Shown piece after piece: positions 1 through 10,832 of a DNA stretch of 54,887 bases. Within the stretch, counting starts at the first letter, position 1, and every line of letters begins with the position of its first letter. The notes beneath the pieces are model-generated. The model worked only from the letters and a program-made list of their open reading frames with translations, ran no database searches and was not told where the DNA came from. The DNA is from Entrophospora sp. SA101 (taxonomy: Eukaryota > Glomeromycota > Glomeromycetes > Entrophosporales > Entrophosporaceae), in contig CAUDNR010002535.1 in NCBI GenBank assembly GCA_958430865.1, positions 32,064 through 86,950 of the forward strand. The letters are read 5' to 3'. The position numbers and the translations under genes were made by a program.

Positions 1-62
1 CCCCTTTTTTGGTTTGTGACACAATTTAAAATCTAAATTAATTTAATTAATTTTTAATTAAA

Positions 63-1671
63 CATGTCAACTAATCAAGAAGCTTAATATTTTTATGATT
101 TATTTGAACTTGGTCTAGAGGAATATGAAAATTATGAAAATATGCAAGAAATTGTACATAATTTAATAAAGTTTTTGAAAGTCCAGCAAATTGCAAATGT
201 TGCATTTCTAATGAACAAAAAGATATTAGAACTTGCTTCAAAAAAATTGGATTTTAAAAGTTTTTAAAAGACATTTCAAATTATTAATCTAAGCAGTAAA
301 GAATTAGATTTGTTTTTAAAAGCACAACTTTTAGCAATAGAAGTGGAAAATAAAATTATAAAGAATCTTCTGAAAAGATCCCTCAGAGAATGAATTATAG
401 ATATTGTTTTAATTCAATCTATGCTCTTTGTAAACAGTATTTTTAAAGCTATACAATATAAGTGATTCTAAATTCAATGATGTTGTAAATCATTTAGGTG
501 ATGAAGGAATAAGTGAACAAATTCATGGAAACACAGGAAGAGCTCCTGTACATAAAACTAAAGTCAACATTGATGAAAATTTAAAATCAATTGTAAAAAA
601 TTTTCTAATATTCTCTAATACATGGGTTACCTTCACCAATGAGACATAGGAATGATTCTGGTATATTTATTTATCTCCCCACTGATAAAAAATTTTATTT
701 AGAAAATATTTTGAAATTTGAATTTAGAAGAAGAGAAAATTATGTCTTACAATTCTTTTGGAAGATTATGGAATGAACTAATGCCTAATTTAAAGTTTCA
801 ACCTCTTGCAAGTGATTTGTGTGATAATTGTGTTCAATTTAAATCAAAATTGCACTTAGCAAAGAGAAATATTGATGAGTATGATGAAATCAAAGCTCAG
901 TTCAATGAACATAAATAAAAGCAAATCTTGAACATGATCATTATAATAAAAATATTGAATTAAGCTAGGGTTGGCAAATGTGCAGTCCATTGAGTCCATT
1001 AGCATAACACTTTAACCATTTTTAGTATTTTATTAATGCCAATAAACTAGTCAATTTACCAACCCTGAATGATTTATCAATTGCACATATTGTTATTATT
1101 GGCACAAAATGTTACTATTCCTTATTCACCCCAGCAAACAGTGCATTATATTTTTTATCAGGCTATGCAGTTCATTTATTTGGAATTTGTAAAACTGAGG
1201 GAGCGAAAAAATCAACAACTAAATTTTTTAATAGAAGGTGAACTTCCTCAAGGTAAATCTAAGGGAGCAAATACTACTTTAAATTTAATTTATCAAGCTC
1301 TGCAAATTTTTGCAAAGGATGGAAAAAAAAAATTACATATAACTTGTGATAATTGCTCTGGACAGAATAAAAATAATTTATCTTTATGGTTTTGGACTTG
1401 GTTAATAATGTTGGGTTGGTATGAAGAGATCACAGTTAACTTTATGATTCCAGGCATACAAAATTTATATGTGATTCTTTTTGGTCATATAAAAAATTTA
1501 TATAGAAATAGTGAAGTTAATCAAATTAATGATATTGAAGAAATTATTAAAATTCTTCAGAAGGAAATGAACCTATACAATATAAGAATGGCTCAGGATG
1601 AAAATGGTATAATTTTGGAGAAATATTTGAAATCAACTTTAAAATTTTGCCAAATTAAAGCTCCTCACTAG
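63..1671 (+). pseudogene. Decayed DUF7869-type transposon-derived gene
   Basis: Coding relic read in several plus frames with in-frame stops, for example right after MSTNQEA, and frameshifts. Recognisable blocks are a Cys-rich patch near 185-240, a block at 718-918 with the motif SDLCDNCVQF, and a C-terminal block at 1069-1671 containing the motif CDNCSGQNKNN. That last motif is characteristic, from family knowledge, of DUF7869-like proteins spread by mobile elements in fungi and animals. A MITE at 965-1067 splits the last two blocks. Neither terminal repeats nor an intact frame is visible, so this is a dead copy. The family call rests mainly on the DNCSGQNKNN motif. Confidence 0.65.
965..1067. 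mobile_element. hAT-like MITE, copy 1, nested in transposon relic
   Basis: A segment of about 103 bp is bounded by inverted ends close to AGGGTTGGCAAAT and ATTTACCAACCCT. It has the same ends and interior words (GTCCATT, GTCCATTAG) as the element at 10110-10215. It interrupts the DUF7869-type coding relic. A clear target-site duplication is not visible here. Confidence 0.6.
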
Positions 1672-2697
1672 CTGGCTTGTGAGCCAAAAAACTTATTCAA
1701 CTTGCGAGCCTATTAAGTTATTTAGCTTGCAAGCTGGCTCATGTGAAGCCTTATGCCAAATATAAAAACAATATCATCATTTAGACTTAGTGCTATTCCA
1801 ATTAACATAAATCTTGAAAGAAAATTGTATTTGTATTAAAAAATTAGCAAATTTTGTAGATGTTTGCTATAGAGATGTTCATTTTTCAAATCCTAATTCA
1901 AATGCAATGCAGGTTAATTAAATCTTTGGATAATTATATAAAGTAAATATAAGCTGTTTTTAATTATAAATTTAAGGTTAAAACAAATAAAACAGTTTTA
2001 TCTTTGGTGATCATTTCCTTTTTTATATCAAAGAAGGATTTTGGGGACAGTATTCAATAAATTAATTACTATTACACACTTTTTTACTAATTGAAATATT
2101 ATGCCAAATTATAATCCTTATTTTAAATAATATAGTGGTATCAACAACTCATTTTGGGGTTCTTGAGCCCGAACTATCTTTTTGTTAGGATGGAACAACA
2201 ATACATGCCTGGATTTCATCCTCGGTTTTTTATGGGGATGCTATTCATGTCGACTAATCCAGTATAAATTTACGTGGCATACCATTCCAGCAGGGTTTCA
2301 TAGGACCAGATGAAAAAATTTAAATAGTAATATAATAGTAATGGCAATAATATTAATAGCAATAATAGTTTTTGCTAATATACAGTTCGCTCTCTCTATA
2401 ACGGACCATTTGGCTTATGAAAAAATTATAGAGAATCCGTTATAGACATTAATGATTTATATATTAATATGGGACATATAAATTCTCAGTTCGTTATATA
2501 TAGAAAGATCGTTATTTTTCAAATTTTTAATAACACTTTCTTTTCATTCAAAATTAAATGTTTATTTTATTAGATTTTCTGCTCAAACAAATAAATTTAA
2601 AATCTTTTTTTTTAATACAAATAAAGAAAGAAATTAATAATAATGTAATAATAATAATGCTAATGTATATATATATATCATTGTCTTTTTAATAATA
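1672..2697. other. Intergenic repeat debris
   Basis: There is no supportable gene. Around 2150-2320 lies a relatively GC-rich patch that looks like repeat sequence. At 2383-2450 there is a possible pogo/Tigger-like end: CAGTTCGC followed by CTATAACGGA and its inverted copy TCCGTTATAG. The rest is AT-rich spacer with short AAT/TA microsatellites. Confidence 0.4.
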
Positions 2698-5467
2698 TTA
2701 ACATTCTTTTTCTAATATTTCTTGACAAGTTTCCAATAACTTATTATATCTTTTTATGATGCTAAGAGCACCTTCTTCATTACTATGGTCTGATGTTAAA
2801 TCACCAGTACGAGACGTAATTTTGAAAATAAGTCCTGAAATTTCATTCTAAAATTAAATTAAAAAATAAAATTTGAGTTTTTTTGTGATATTAAATAGTA
2901 TTATTTATTAATTGAATATTGCATAAATTTTAAATACCAGGTCTAGATTATGATGGTTATCTTCTCTTTCAGAAACGTCTTCTAGTCCAACAGATTCTTT
3001 TAAAAATTCAAGATTAGAAAGAAAATTATGTAATCCTTCCAATTTCTATAAACAAAGAATGAAATATTCATGTAAGTGACAGAAATAAAATGTTAATTGT
3101 TATTGAAAAAAAAACTAATGATATGCGACCTTTCGATCTTCTTCTTCTTTCTTAAATAATTCTCTTTCCTTGGTCATGTTTTTACTAATAATTTCACGTT
3201 TTTGTTTAACTTCTAATAAATCATCCTTTACTTTTTTCATTTGCATTAATTTTTGATTAAAGAATTCATGTAGATTCAATTGCTTTTGAATAATTTCAGC
3301 CTAATGTTATTTTATAATTTACAAAATAAAATAAAAAAAGATGTGCATGTATAATTATTAACATATAATTATTAATGATGATCAACATTTTGATAAAACA
3401 AATCCTTGACAAAACCTGTTTTGTAAATTGAAGTTCAAATTCTTTCTTGAAATTTTCAATATTATTTTTGTGTGAATCTTCTTCTAACTTATCTCTAATT
3501 AAGAAAAAATCAATAAATAAACAAATATTTTATCCAATAATTTAAAAAAAATCAACTTACAAAAATTCATCAATTGTTTCATTAATGATGTTATGAATCA
3601 TTTTAATTTCTTCTGTAGGATTTCCAAGTTTTGAATGACTCCTTTTCTTTGCTTTTCTTACAGCATTGCTATCTTCGACTTTCTCATTAACATTTGATAT
3701 ATGATACTTTCTTGTTTCTGACATAATCTTTTTTAAAAATATAAAAATATTAATAAATCGTTAAATATTCATTTATAAGAAATATGATTTATTATCGTTA
3801 TTGTTATAATTACTTGATTGTCATCTTTCAATGAATTTCCTTCTTGATCATTATTTGGTGGATCAATTGTTCTTTTTCTTTTATTAGGATCTGATAAATG
3901 TTCAGTAGTAAAATTTTCTTCCGAATCCTCCTCCATTTCTTTTTCTACTAATACTTCTTTATCAGTATCATCTTGAACAGGTACCATGATTGGAATATTG
4001 CTAAAAGATGCTGGTTTTTCCAGTATTGATAAAATAGAAATTGGTTTAGCCAATGATGATGCAAATGAAGGTTCAAGTACAAATGTGCCATCAAGCCCTG
4101 AGAAAATTTCTTATTAAATTATTATTATTATTTAAAATCAGTAAAGTGATTATGATTTAATTAAAAATTAAAAAATTAAAATTGCTATTTGTTAACTTAA
4201 AAAAAATGTCAATACCATTATCATTATTAATTAAAGGTAAATAACTATTCTCTTCTATATCACTAAATTTAGGTGATTGACTATTTGATGATTGCATGGA
4301 CATAGATATTTGATCTTCTGGTGTAATTTCCAATGTGGTAAGATTATTGCTGCTGTTTTCATCCAATGCTGTAGGAGACGAATCATGTTTTTTTATTATG
4401 GTCAACCCTAGATAATCATTTGGAATAGTTTGTACCGGAATTGATGGTTCATCAATCTCATTTGTAATATCAATATCTAATGTGAATCTGTTAGACTGTT
4501 TTCTAGGAAAATCTTTATTTCGTTTAGTCATTCTTCTATTATCAAATAGTTTATAAAAATCAGAATCAATTAATGACATTTTGACAGATGATTCGCTTGG
4601 CTTTCCTTCCTCTACTTGAATAGCAGCTGACTTATCTAAAATTTTATTGTTTGATCCGCTTGGCCTTTCTTCTACTTGAACAGCAGCTGATTTACCTAAA
4701 TATTTTTTGCTTGAATATTTTACTTCCTCTAATTGATTAGTATTAGGTTTATTTGATTCATTTGACTTTGTTTCTTCTGCTTGATCAGTAGATTTGTCTA
4801 AATTTAGATTGATTAGACCATTTAGTCTCTCTACTTCTACTTGCTTAGTAGATTTATATAAGTTTTGATTGTTTAAACCATTTTGCCTTTCTACTTCGAC
4901 TTGCTTGGAAGATTTATCTAGACTTGGATTATTTGAATCAATTGAATTTTCTTGAATTTCTGATATAAGATTAGTAATATTTCCTGTAATCAAAGAAGAA
5001 GGAAGTTCAAGATTTTCTATCATCATGTGTGTTTCAAGTTCATTTATTTCTTTAGTGTTTTTAGTATTTCTGGGTGATTCAGGAATTATAAGTGATATAG
5101 GTGAATTAGGCAATTTATGTGAATTATTATTAGATGCAGCCGAAATTTGCTTTTGTTTTTTAGAATTATCGTCATCACTTTGTTCAATATTTGAATCATC
5201 AAAAATTGATTCAAAGGATATATCTAGTGGATCTACGCCTTCAGGTAATTTAATAGTATTTCTTCGATCCAATCTACATTAATGTGAAATTTTCATAATT
5301 AGTAAAAATATAAGAATTATATACGAGAGTATATAGATACATTCATATTTATACGACTTTATAAATTGTTAGCTGTAGACACACCTTGAATTTCTTGTTC
5401 TTGTAAGTAAACGTTCTTGATATCTTTCATTGATCTCAAGAGAAGTTTTATTGTTGATACTAACCAT
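2698..5467 (-). CDS. Coiled-coil protein with repeat-bearing disordered N-terminus (possible inner-kinetochore subunit)
   Basis: Eight exons join cleanly on the minus strand: 5467-5385, 5273-4216, 4097-3814, 3727-3561, 3494-3416, 3300-3130, 3045-2938 and 2847-2698. They give 699 residues. The N-terminal ~500 residues are Asn/Ser/Glu-rich and low complexity. Residues ~145-280 hold five or six degenerate repeats built around LDKS..QVEVER. The C-terminal ~200 residues are charged helices (KVKDDLLEVKQKREIISKN, KLLETCQEILEKEC) typical of a coiled coil. The shape, a long acidic disordered arm followed by a short coiled-coil tail, resembles CENP-U/Ame1-type kinetochore proteins, but I see no diagnostic motif, so that is only a guess. 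It is transcribed divergently from NDUFB11. Confidence 0.75.
4560..4940 (-). repeat. In-frame degenerate coding repeats
   Basis: Within exon 2 of the coiled-coil gene, the words LDKS/YKST, QVEVER or QVEE, and NGLNN/SGSNN recur five to six times at spacings of roughly 22-26 residues. The DNA copies have diverged (for example CTACTTCTACTTGC versus CTACTTCGACTTGC), which indicates old expansion by tandem duplication. Confidence 0.7.
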
Positions 5468-5610
5468 GTTTTTTTTCTTATAATATATAAAAAGAATTTA
5501 TGAATTTATTATTATTATCAGAATAAACGTTCTTCTAAAATAAATTGTTTACAAGTTATTTTCCAAGGAGCAAATAAAAATTTTTAATTATCACGTCTAT
5601 CCTATATGTA

Positions 5611-6242
5611 CGCGAAAATATTAATATATGAATTCATGATTAATCAATCAATCACACCAATTGATCCTTGTACTACGTATTTATATTTTTTTATAAAAAA
5701 TGTCATTTTCTTTAACAAAATCATTACTTAAAAGAACAAATCTTCATAAAAATTTATTACAAACAAGAAGAGCCAGTGGAGGACATGGACACGAACCAGA
5801 GTTTAATGAACCAAGTGGTTATTTATTTGGAGAAAAAGTTCGTATTTTTAGAAATTTATATAATTTCATCTTTGAATGAATTTCAAAATTTATTATTTTT
5901 AAAAATACTAGCCACCTCCACCAGGACGCGAAAATATTAATATATGAATTCATGATTAATCAATCAATCACACCAATTGATCCTTGTACTACGTATTTAT
6001 ATTTTTTTATAAAAAATGTCATTTTCTTTAACAAAATCATTACTTAAAAGAACAAATCTTCATAAAAATTTATTACAAACAAGAAGAGCCAGTGGAGGAC
6101 ATGGACACGAACCAGAGTTTAATGAACCAAGTGGTTATTTATTTGGAGAAAAAGTTCGTATTTTTAGAAATTTATATAATTTCATCTTTGAATGAATTTC
6201 AAAATTTATTATTTTTAAAAATACTAGCCACCTCCACCAGGA
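5611..6242 (+). repeat. Perfect 316-bp tandem duplication over NDUFB11 promoter and exon 1
   Basis: Positions 5611-5926 and 5927-6242 appear identical base for base by eye. Each copy holds about 89 bp of upstream sequence, the ATG (5700 and 6016), all of exon 1, intron 1 and the first 15 bases of exon 2. The junction falls at CCAGGA|CGCG with one or two bases of microhomology. Confidence 0.95.
5700..5837 (+). other. Duplicated upstream first exon of NDUFB11
   Basis: Exact copy of the NDUFB11 first exon and its start codon, followed by a copy of intron 1 and 15 bases of exon 2. It cannot make a complete protein with its own acceptor, because the frame runs into the second promoter copy and stops. 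It could serve as an alternative first exon by splicing over the second copy. It may also be an assembly artefact. Confidence 0.75.
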
Positions 6243-6503
6243 CAAAAACGTGTGAAAGAAGATTGGGAAAATTATTGGTATTATGGTATGGGTGGATCAT
6301 TATTATTAGGAACAATAATATATTTTTATAAGCCAGATACAAGGTAAAGAAGCATTAACATTAATGTTGATTTTTTTACATCATTACTAATTATATTTTT
6401 GAATTAAAAAAGTGTAAACACTTGGGCAACAAAAGAAGCAGAAAAACGATTACAGGAAAGAAATGTAGTCTTGGATTATCCTAAAACTGAAAAAAAGCTT
6501 TAA
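6016..6503 (+). CDS. NDUFB11: NADH dehydrogenase (complex I) ESSS subunit, NDUFB11-type
   Basis: Accessory single-span subunit of the membrane arm of mitochondrial complex I. Exons are 6016-6153, 6228-6343 and 6413-6503, giving 114 residues. The Arg/Lys-rich, acid-free start (MSFSLTKSLLKRTNLHKN) looks like a mitochondrial presequence. ESSS features follow: a Pro-rich stretch (PPPPGQKR), WENYWYYGMGG, a hydrophobic span (SLLLGTIIYFY), then KPDTSVNTWATKEAEKRL. An identical exon 1 lies 316 bp upstream (ATG at 5700). If that copy is spliced to the acceptor at 6228 it yields the same protein. If it is spliced to its own acceptor at 5912 it hits a stop shortly after the duplication junction. Confidence 0.9.
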
Positions 6504-6638
6504 TTTTAATTATTTAAAAAAAAAGACAATAAATCACAATTTTATAATCTTTAGATTATGTCAGGAAAAAAATATTGTTCTTTAAAGCTATTCCTCGTCC
6601 TATTTTTCACCAAATTGAGATCAAATTCAATTATTGTT

Positions 6639-7519
6639 TTACATATGACTAAAATTATCATCACCATCACTGTTATCGTTTTCTTCTCCCAACTCATCCA
6701 CATCTTCTTTTACATCACTATCTCCTTCTATTTCTTCTTCATCCTCTTCTTCATCAGTAAAACTGTCAATTTGTATATTTTGTAATGAGAATGTTTCGCC
6801 ACGTTCTAATTTTCGTAAATAAGATCTCTTCTGACGTTCTGACAATTTTGATAAAAATTTTTCATGTTCTTGTTGTTCCCTTAACAATTCTTTATCACTT
6901 TTAATACCACTAAAGAATGAAAAAAAAAAGATTTTGTGAATTAATAGTTTTTTTTCTTACAAAAATGAAATCAAAAAAAATTTAATTTGAACCTTTTTAT
7001 AATTTCATTAGATTCTTGACATTTTGCACAGACATTTTTACCTGATGCACATTTACTGCATAATACGTGGTAAGCTTCTTTGACATTTTTCTCGTTACAA
7101 TTAACGCTTTGTTTTAAATTTTTTTGATGGGAAAAATCAAAATTTTATAATTCTAAAAATTCTAAAAATTCGGATTAAATATTAAATTAAACAATCAATT
7201 GTAGATATTCACCATTTTTTAGCAACAGTTAATGTTTTGTATTTTTTATATTTCTTTTTCCATTCAACAATATCTTTACATCTTTTACACCTAAAATTAA
7301 TCAATCGACGTAAAATTTACATAATAATATTAATTGTATTATTTTTTGTTGTTATTTGTTGTTATTATTATTATCATTATTATTAAGTACATACAATCCA
7401 TCAATTGGCAAAGAATTTATTATTTTTGATTTCTTTGAATTTTTATTTGGTTTAAAAGCAAAAGAATTTTGATATTTTTGTCCTGGTTTTTTTTTGCTAC
7501 TTAATGAAACTTTTGTCAT
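6639..7519 (-). CDS. C9orf85/DUF2039 family zinc-ribbon protein
   Basis: Four exons (7519-7395, 7290-7213, 7106-6993, 6909-6639) give 195 residues. The conserved core matches the DUF2039 layout: a basic start with GQKYQNSFAFK, then CKRCKDIVEWKKKYKKYK, CVNCNEKNVKEAYHVLC, and CSKC...CAKC. This gives four CxxC pairs that should form zinc ribbons. The C-terminus is a basic helix (ERQKRSYLRKLERGE) followed by a long Asp/Glu tail. The family is conserved across eukaryotes, but I know of no firmly established function. It converges on NDUFB11 with about 135 bp between stop codons. Confidence 0.85.
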
Positions 7520-9324
7520 AATTATTTTTTAGATTGATTGATCAACATTTGATCAACATTTATATTTATATATTTTTTTTATATAATTTCATTAGATAAT
7601 TTCCAAATTAACTTTATGAGGCTATTTATTCCTCTTGAAAATAATTAAAAATATTAATATTTCAGAGAGAACAATTAAAATAGTTAAATTGAGACTGAAT
7701 AAATTTCATAGACTGATCTAAATATTACCTAGGGAGCATGAAATCAGAATCAGTATTAATAAAGTTGTTTATTAAATTTAGATAAGAGTTGTTTAGAATA
7801 AGGTAGGAATTTGATAAATGCTGAAATAGTACCAAATTAATATTAATAGTAACAAATAGCTGGATGAGTATAATTGATTAGCTGTTTATTTTTTAGATTG
7901 ATGTTGTTTTGCTTTAACCATGAGTTAAATAATCTCATAGTAACAGTTTATTAAACTATAGGAGATGATGTGGAGAATGGTGGAAGTTGTTTTATGAGAA
8001 TTAAATATTGAGTAAAGTTGATTGGATTTATGAATTACTCCAGCTGCAGGAATTATAGGAGGAATAGAGGTTGTAGTAATTGTCTAGTAATATGGGAAAA
8101 CCTTTTAACCTGATAAAAAATTTAAACATATATGCAAGGTAATTAATTATCTGCTCAAATTTGTATAGAGACATACATGTATTGTGTTATTTTATCATCA
8201 ACAGATGAAAATTTAAAAAGACCCATATACATTAACAATGCTACCCAAATCTGAATAAAGTTTAGTATTCTCATTGATGCCAATTACTTCTAAATCTTCA
8301 CTTAAATCAACCACATAATGTTCTTTATGTTTCAAGGTACTTTTTGGTTAATGCCAATTATTTTACATTTATGGCCAAGTTTGAATCAACTTTTGAGCCA
8401 CATTTGTCAATTGGTTGCAAACTTTTATATAATAAATGCCCATCAATTAATTTAAGCTTTGGCAAATACAATTTACAATAAACAAATGTGGATCATTTAT
8501 AAAGCAACAAATGCTTTTACAAAGTTCCTTCTTTATCTACTTTTATTTTTCTTTTGCTGATTAAAGCCCTGTTGATTCAGTCTCTTACAAGACTCCTTAA
8601 ACTGTCTATTTTAAGAGCAGTACAACACTAATTTAACTCAACACAATAACAATGTGTAATAATGACTTTAGTTAATAAATGTCAGCATTTTATATTTTAT
8701 ATCTTGCCAAACAACTTTAATCTGCAATTTGTGATAAATGGGAAGGATTGATATTAATATTAATATACATTTTGGTAAAATTCAGGGTTAATAATCATAA
8801 GAAAATTAATTAATAGTCAAAATCCTGAATCAGTTTCTATTTATAGAAATTTAAATGTCCATTTTAAATGTAAAGTCTTGTTCCAGTAGGTGAAATGAAA
8901 CCACATTCACATTATCTGCTAAATGCAAGAGAAAGAGCAAAAGCAAGGTACAACTAAATTGACTGTACTGCCTATTGAAGTCTTTAAAGCATTATAATTT
9001 AGTAAATTATTATCATAAATTCTATTATTCTATTATTATTATTATATTTAAAAAATAAAATAGTTTTAAAGATAACAAATATAACAGTTGATTTATAATG
9101 AGCAGACATATCAAAATCATCAATTGTCTAAAACATGTTAAATGAATATTTATTTATTATCATTAAATTTAACAATGATTTTTTTCTTGGCTATTCTAGT
9201 TTAATGTATATGCTATTAATACTACTATCGATATATTACTATAACATTGCATTAATTAATTTTCTTCTTTGTCAAAAAAATAGATGGTTTTGGTGGTGTA
9301 CAACCAGAAAGAATTGTTATGCGA

Positions 9325-9560
9325 CAAGTATAGGGACATTCAGTATGGTATAACTCTTGCAAAACGTATGGTATGGTATTGTATAAGTGTAATAAAATGG
9401 TTGTATACCAATGCTTAAATCTAACATACTTCCCTTCACACCCACCAAAAAAGGATTTAGAATAAAATTTTGTGTGACTTGGTATGGAAAAATATGGGCT
9501 ATACCATACCATACCATATGTTCTGCAAGAGTTATACCATACTGAATCTCTCCCTACTGT
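9325..9560. mobile_element. Palindromic MITE with ~48-bp terminal inverted repeats
   Basis: The left arm begins TAGGGACATTCAGTATGG and the right arm, reverse-complemented, reads TAGGGAGAGATTCAGTATGG. Both continue with GTATAACTCTTGCA and a (GGTAT)-type tract, for about 48 bp of near identity. The interior is about 130 bp with no coding. The arms could fold into a long hairpin. The target-site duplication is unclear. Confidence 0.7.
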
Positions 9561-10109
9561 ACACGGCCATTGTTAATTTATTTATATTTATTACTATTAT
9601 TGTTTAGACACTGGTAAAAATGTCAAATTTGGCTTGCAGTAAATGTTTGTATGCACAATTTTGGTTAATGAAGGTCAAACTTTTGATAAAATTGTAAAAA
9701 CCTTTAACTATTGTTTATTTTTTTGTCAATGGTAGAAGTTCAAATACTGTAATAATACTATTGTGCAAAATCACATGATAATTCAAATTTTTTGAGTATA
9801 GATGATCTGCACTGTAGTGAACTTTTTATTGGCTGTGTAGATCTTTCATGAAAAACCAAAAACCTTAGTTTAGATCTTTCTCTACAAAGTTATGTAAGAA
9901 TGAAAGAATTGAAATTTTTTTGTTTTTTTTTTATGTCTGCGTAACAATTCTTAATATTAAAAATAAAAAAAAAAATTTTTTATGGTCGCGTAAGAATTCT
10001 TAAATCGTTGATCTTTTAAAAAAAAATTACAATAATAAATCTCTGCATAAAACTCTGCCAACAATTATTGCCTGACTTTTATGCAGTAACTAATACTAAC
10101 CGTATGCGA

Positions 10110-10215
10110 CAAGGTTGGCGAATGTGTGGTCCATTGGTGGTCTATTGGTGATCCATTGGGTCCATTAGTGTAACATTTTATTGATGGCAATGGACCAGTC
10201 AATTTGCCAACCCTG
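10110..10215. mobile_element. hAT-like MITE, copy 2, with 8-bp target-site duplication
   Basis: A 106-bp element has ends CAAGGTTGGCGAAT and ATTTGCCAACCCTG, which form imperfect inverted repeats around CAGGGTTGGCAAAT. It is flanked by GTATGCGA (10102-10109) and GTACGCAA (10216-10223), an 8-bp direct repeat differing by two transitions. TIR type and TSD length fit the hAT superfamily. It is related to the copy at 965-1067. Confidence 0.75.
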
Positions 10216-10832
10216 GTACGCAATACTTTAAAGGTCACGTGACAGTTAAAGTAAATTTTTAATTGATGTTATGGCGCAGAAGTTCAACGACTAATATTAA
10301 TACTAGCGCTTTTCAACACCGAATTTTCAAATAGTTATTAGTAATCGTGTAACTTGTTCCAACTGCTTTTTTTATATATATAGCCGGATAATCAATTAAT
10401 ACCCAAAACAAGAAACAAAGATAAAAACATGATCACAATTGTTTAATAATTGGGTGTAATTTTGATCGTAATTTCCTTTTGACGTTAATATTAATGTTCA
10501 CTTTGTCTAGTTTGGTTACAGTCTGTTCCATATATAAACGATAAAGTTTTGGAATCTAAATTTTGGAGAGAAGAGAACAAATAAAAATTAATCGTATAAT
10601 ATTTTAATTGTTTTGTTACTGTTATTAATAGACATTAAAAAAAGATTTTTAACATATATGTAATTCAATATAATGTAATAATAAAAACAACAGAAAAACA
10701 ATTTCCATTATTAGCGTTAATGAAAAACTCGAACTTTATTTGTTGTATCACACATAATTAAAAAATAAATTATGCAATTCCAACAAATTTATTTTGATTT
10801 TATATTTTTTAAATCTTATCGTTAGATTTATA

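Larger units (their letters stand above)
7520..10832. other. Gene-poor interval with MITEs
   Basis: There is no convincing gene in 3.3 kb. ORFs here are short and overlap the palindromic element at 9325-9560. A further hAT-like MITE lies at 10110-10215. A 13-bp imperfect inverted pair (GAGCCACATTTGT, and ACAAATGTGGATC about 75 bp later) sits near 8395-8495. The last 600 bp presumably contain the promoter and 5' leader of the kinase gene, but no specific site can be assigned. Confidence 0.5.

Noticed and set aside
5025..5282. Plus-strand hydrophobic ORF
   Set aside because: Antisense to exon 2 of the coiled-coil gene; Ser/Leu composition results from the reverse reading.
9252..9517. Two overlapping minus-strand ORFs
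   Set aside because: They lie in the arms and core of the palindromic MITE and show no protein-like composition.
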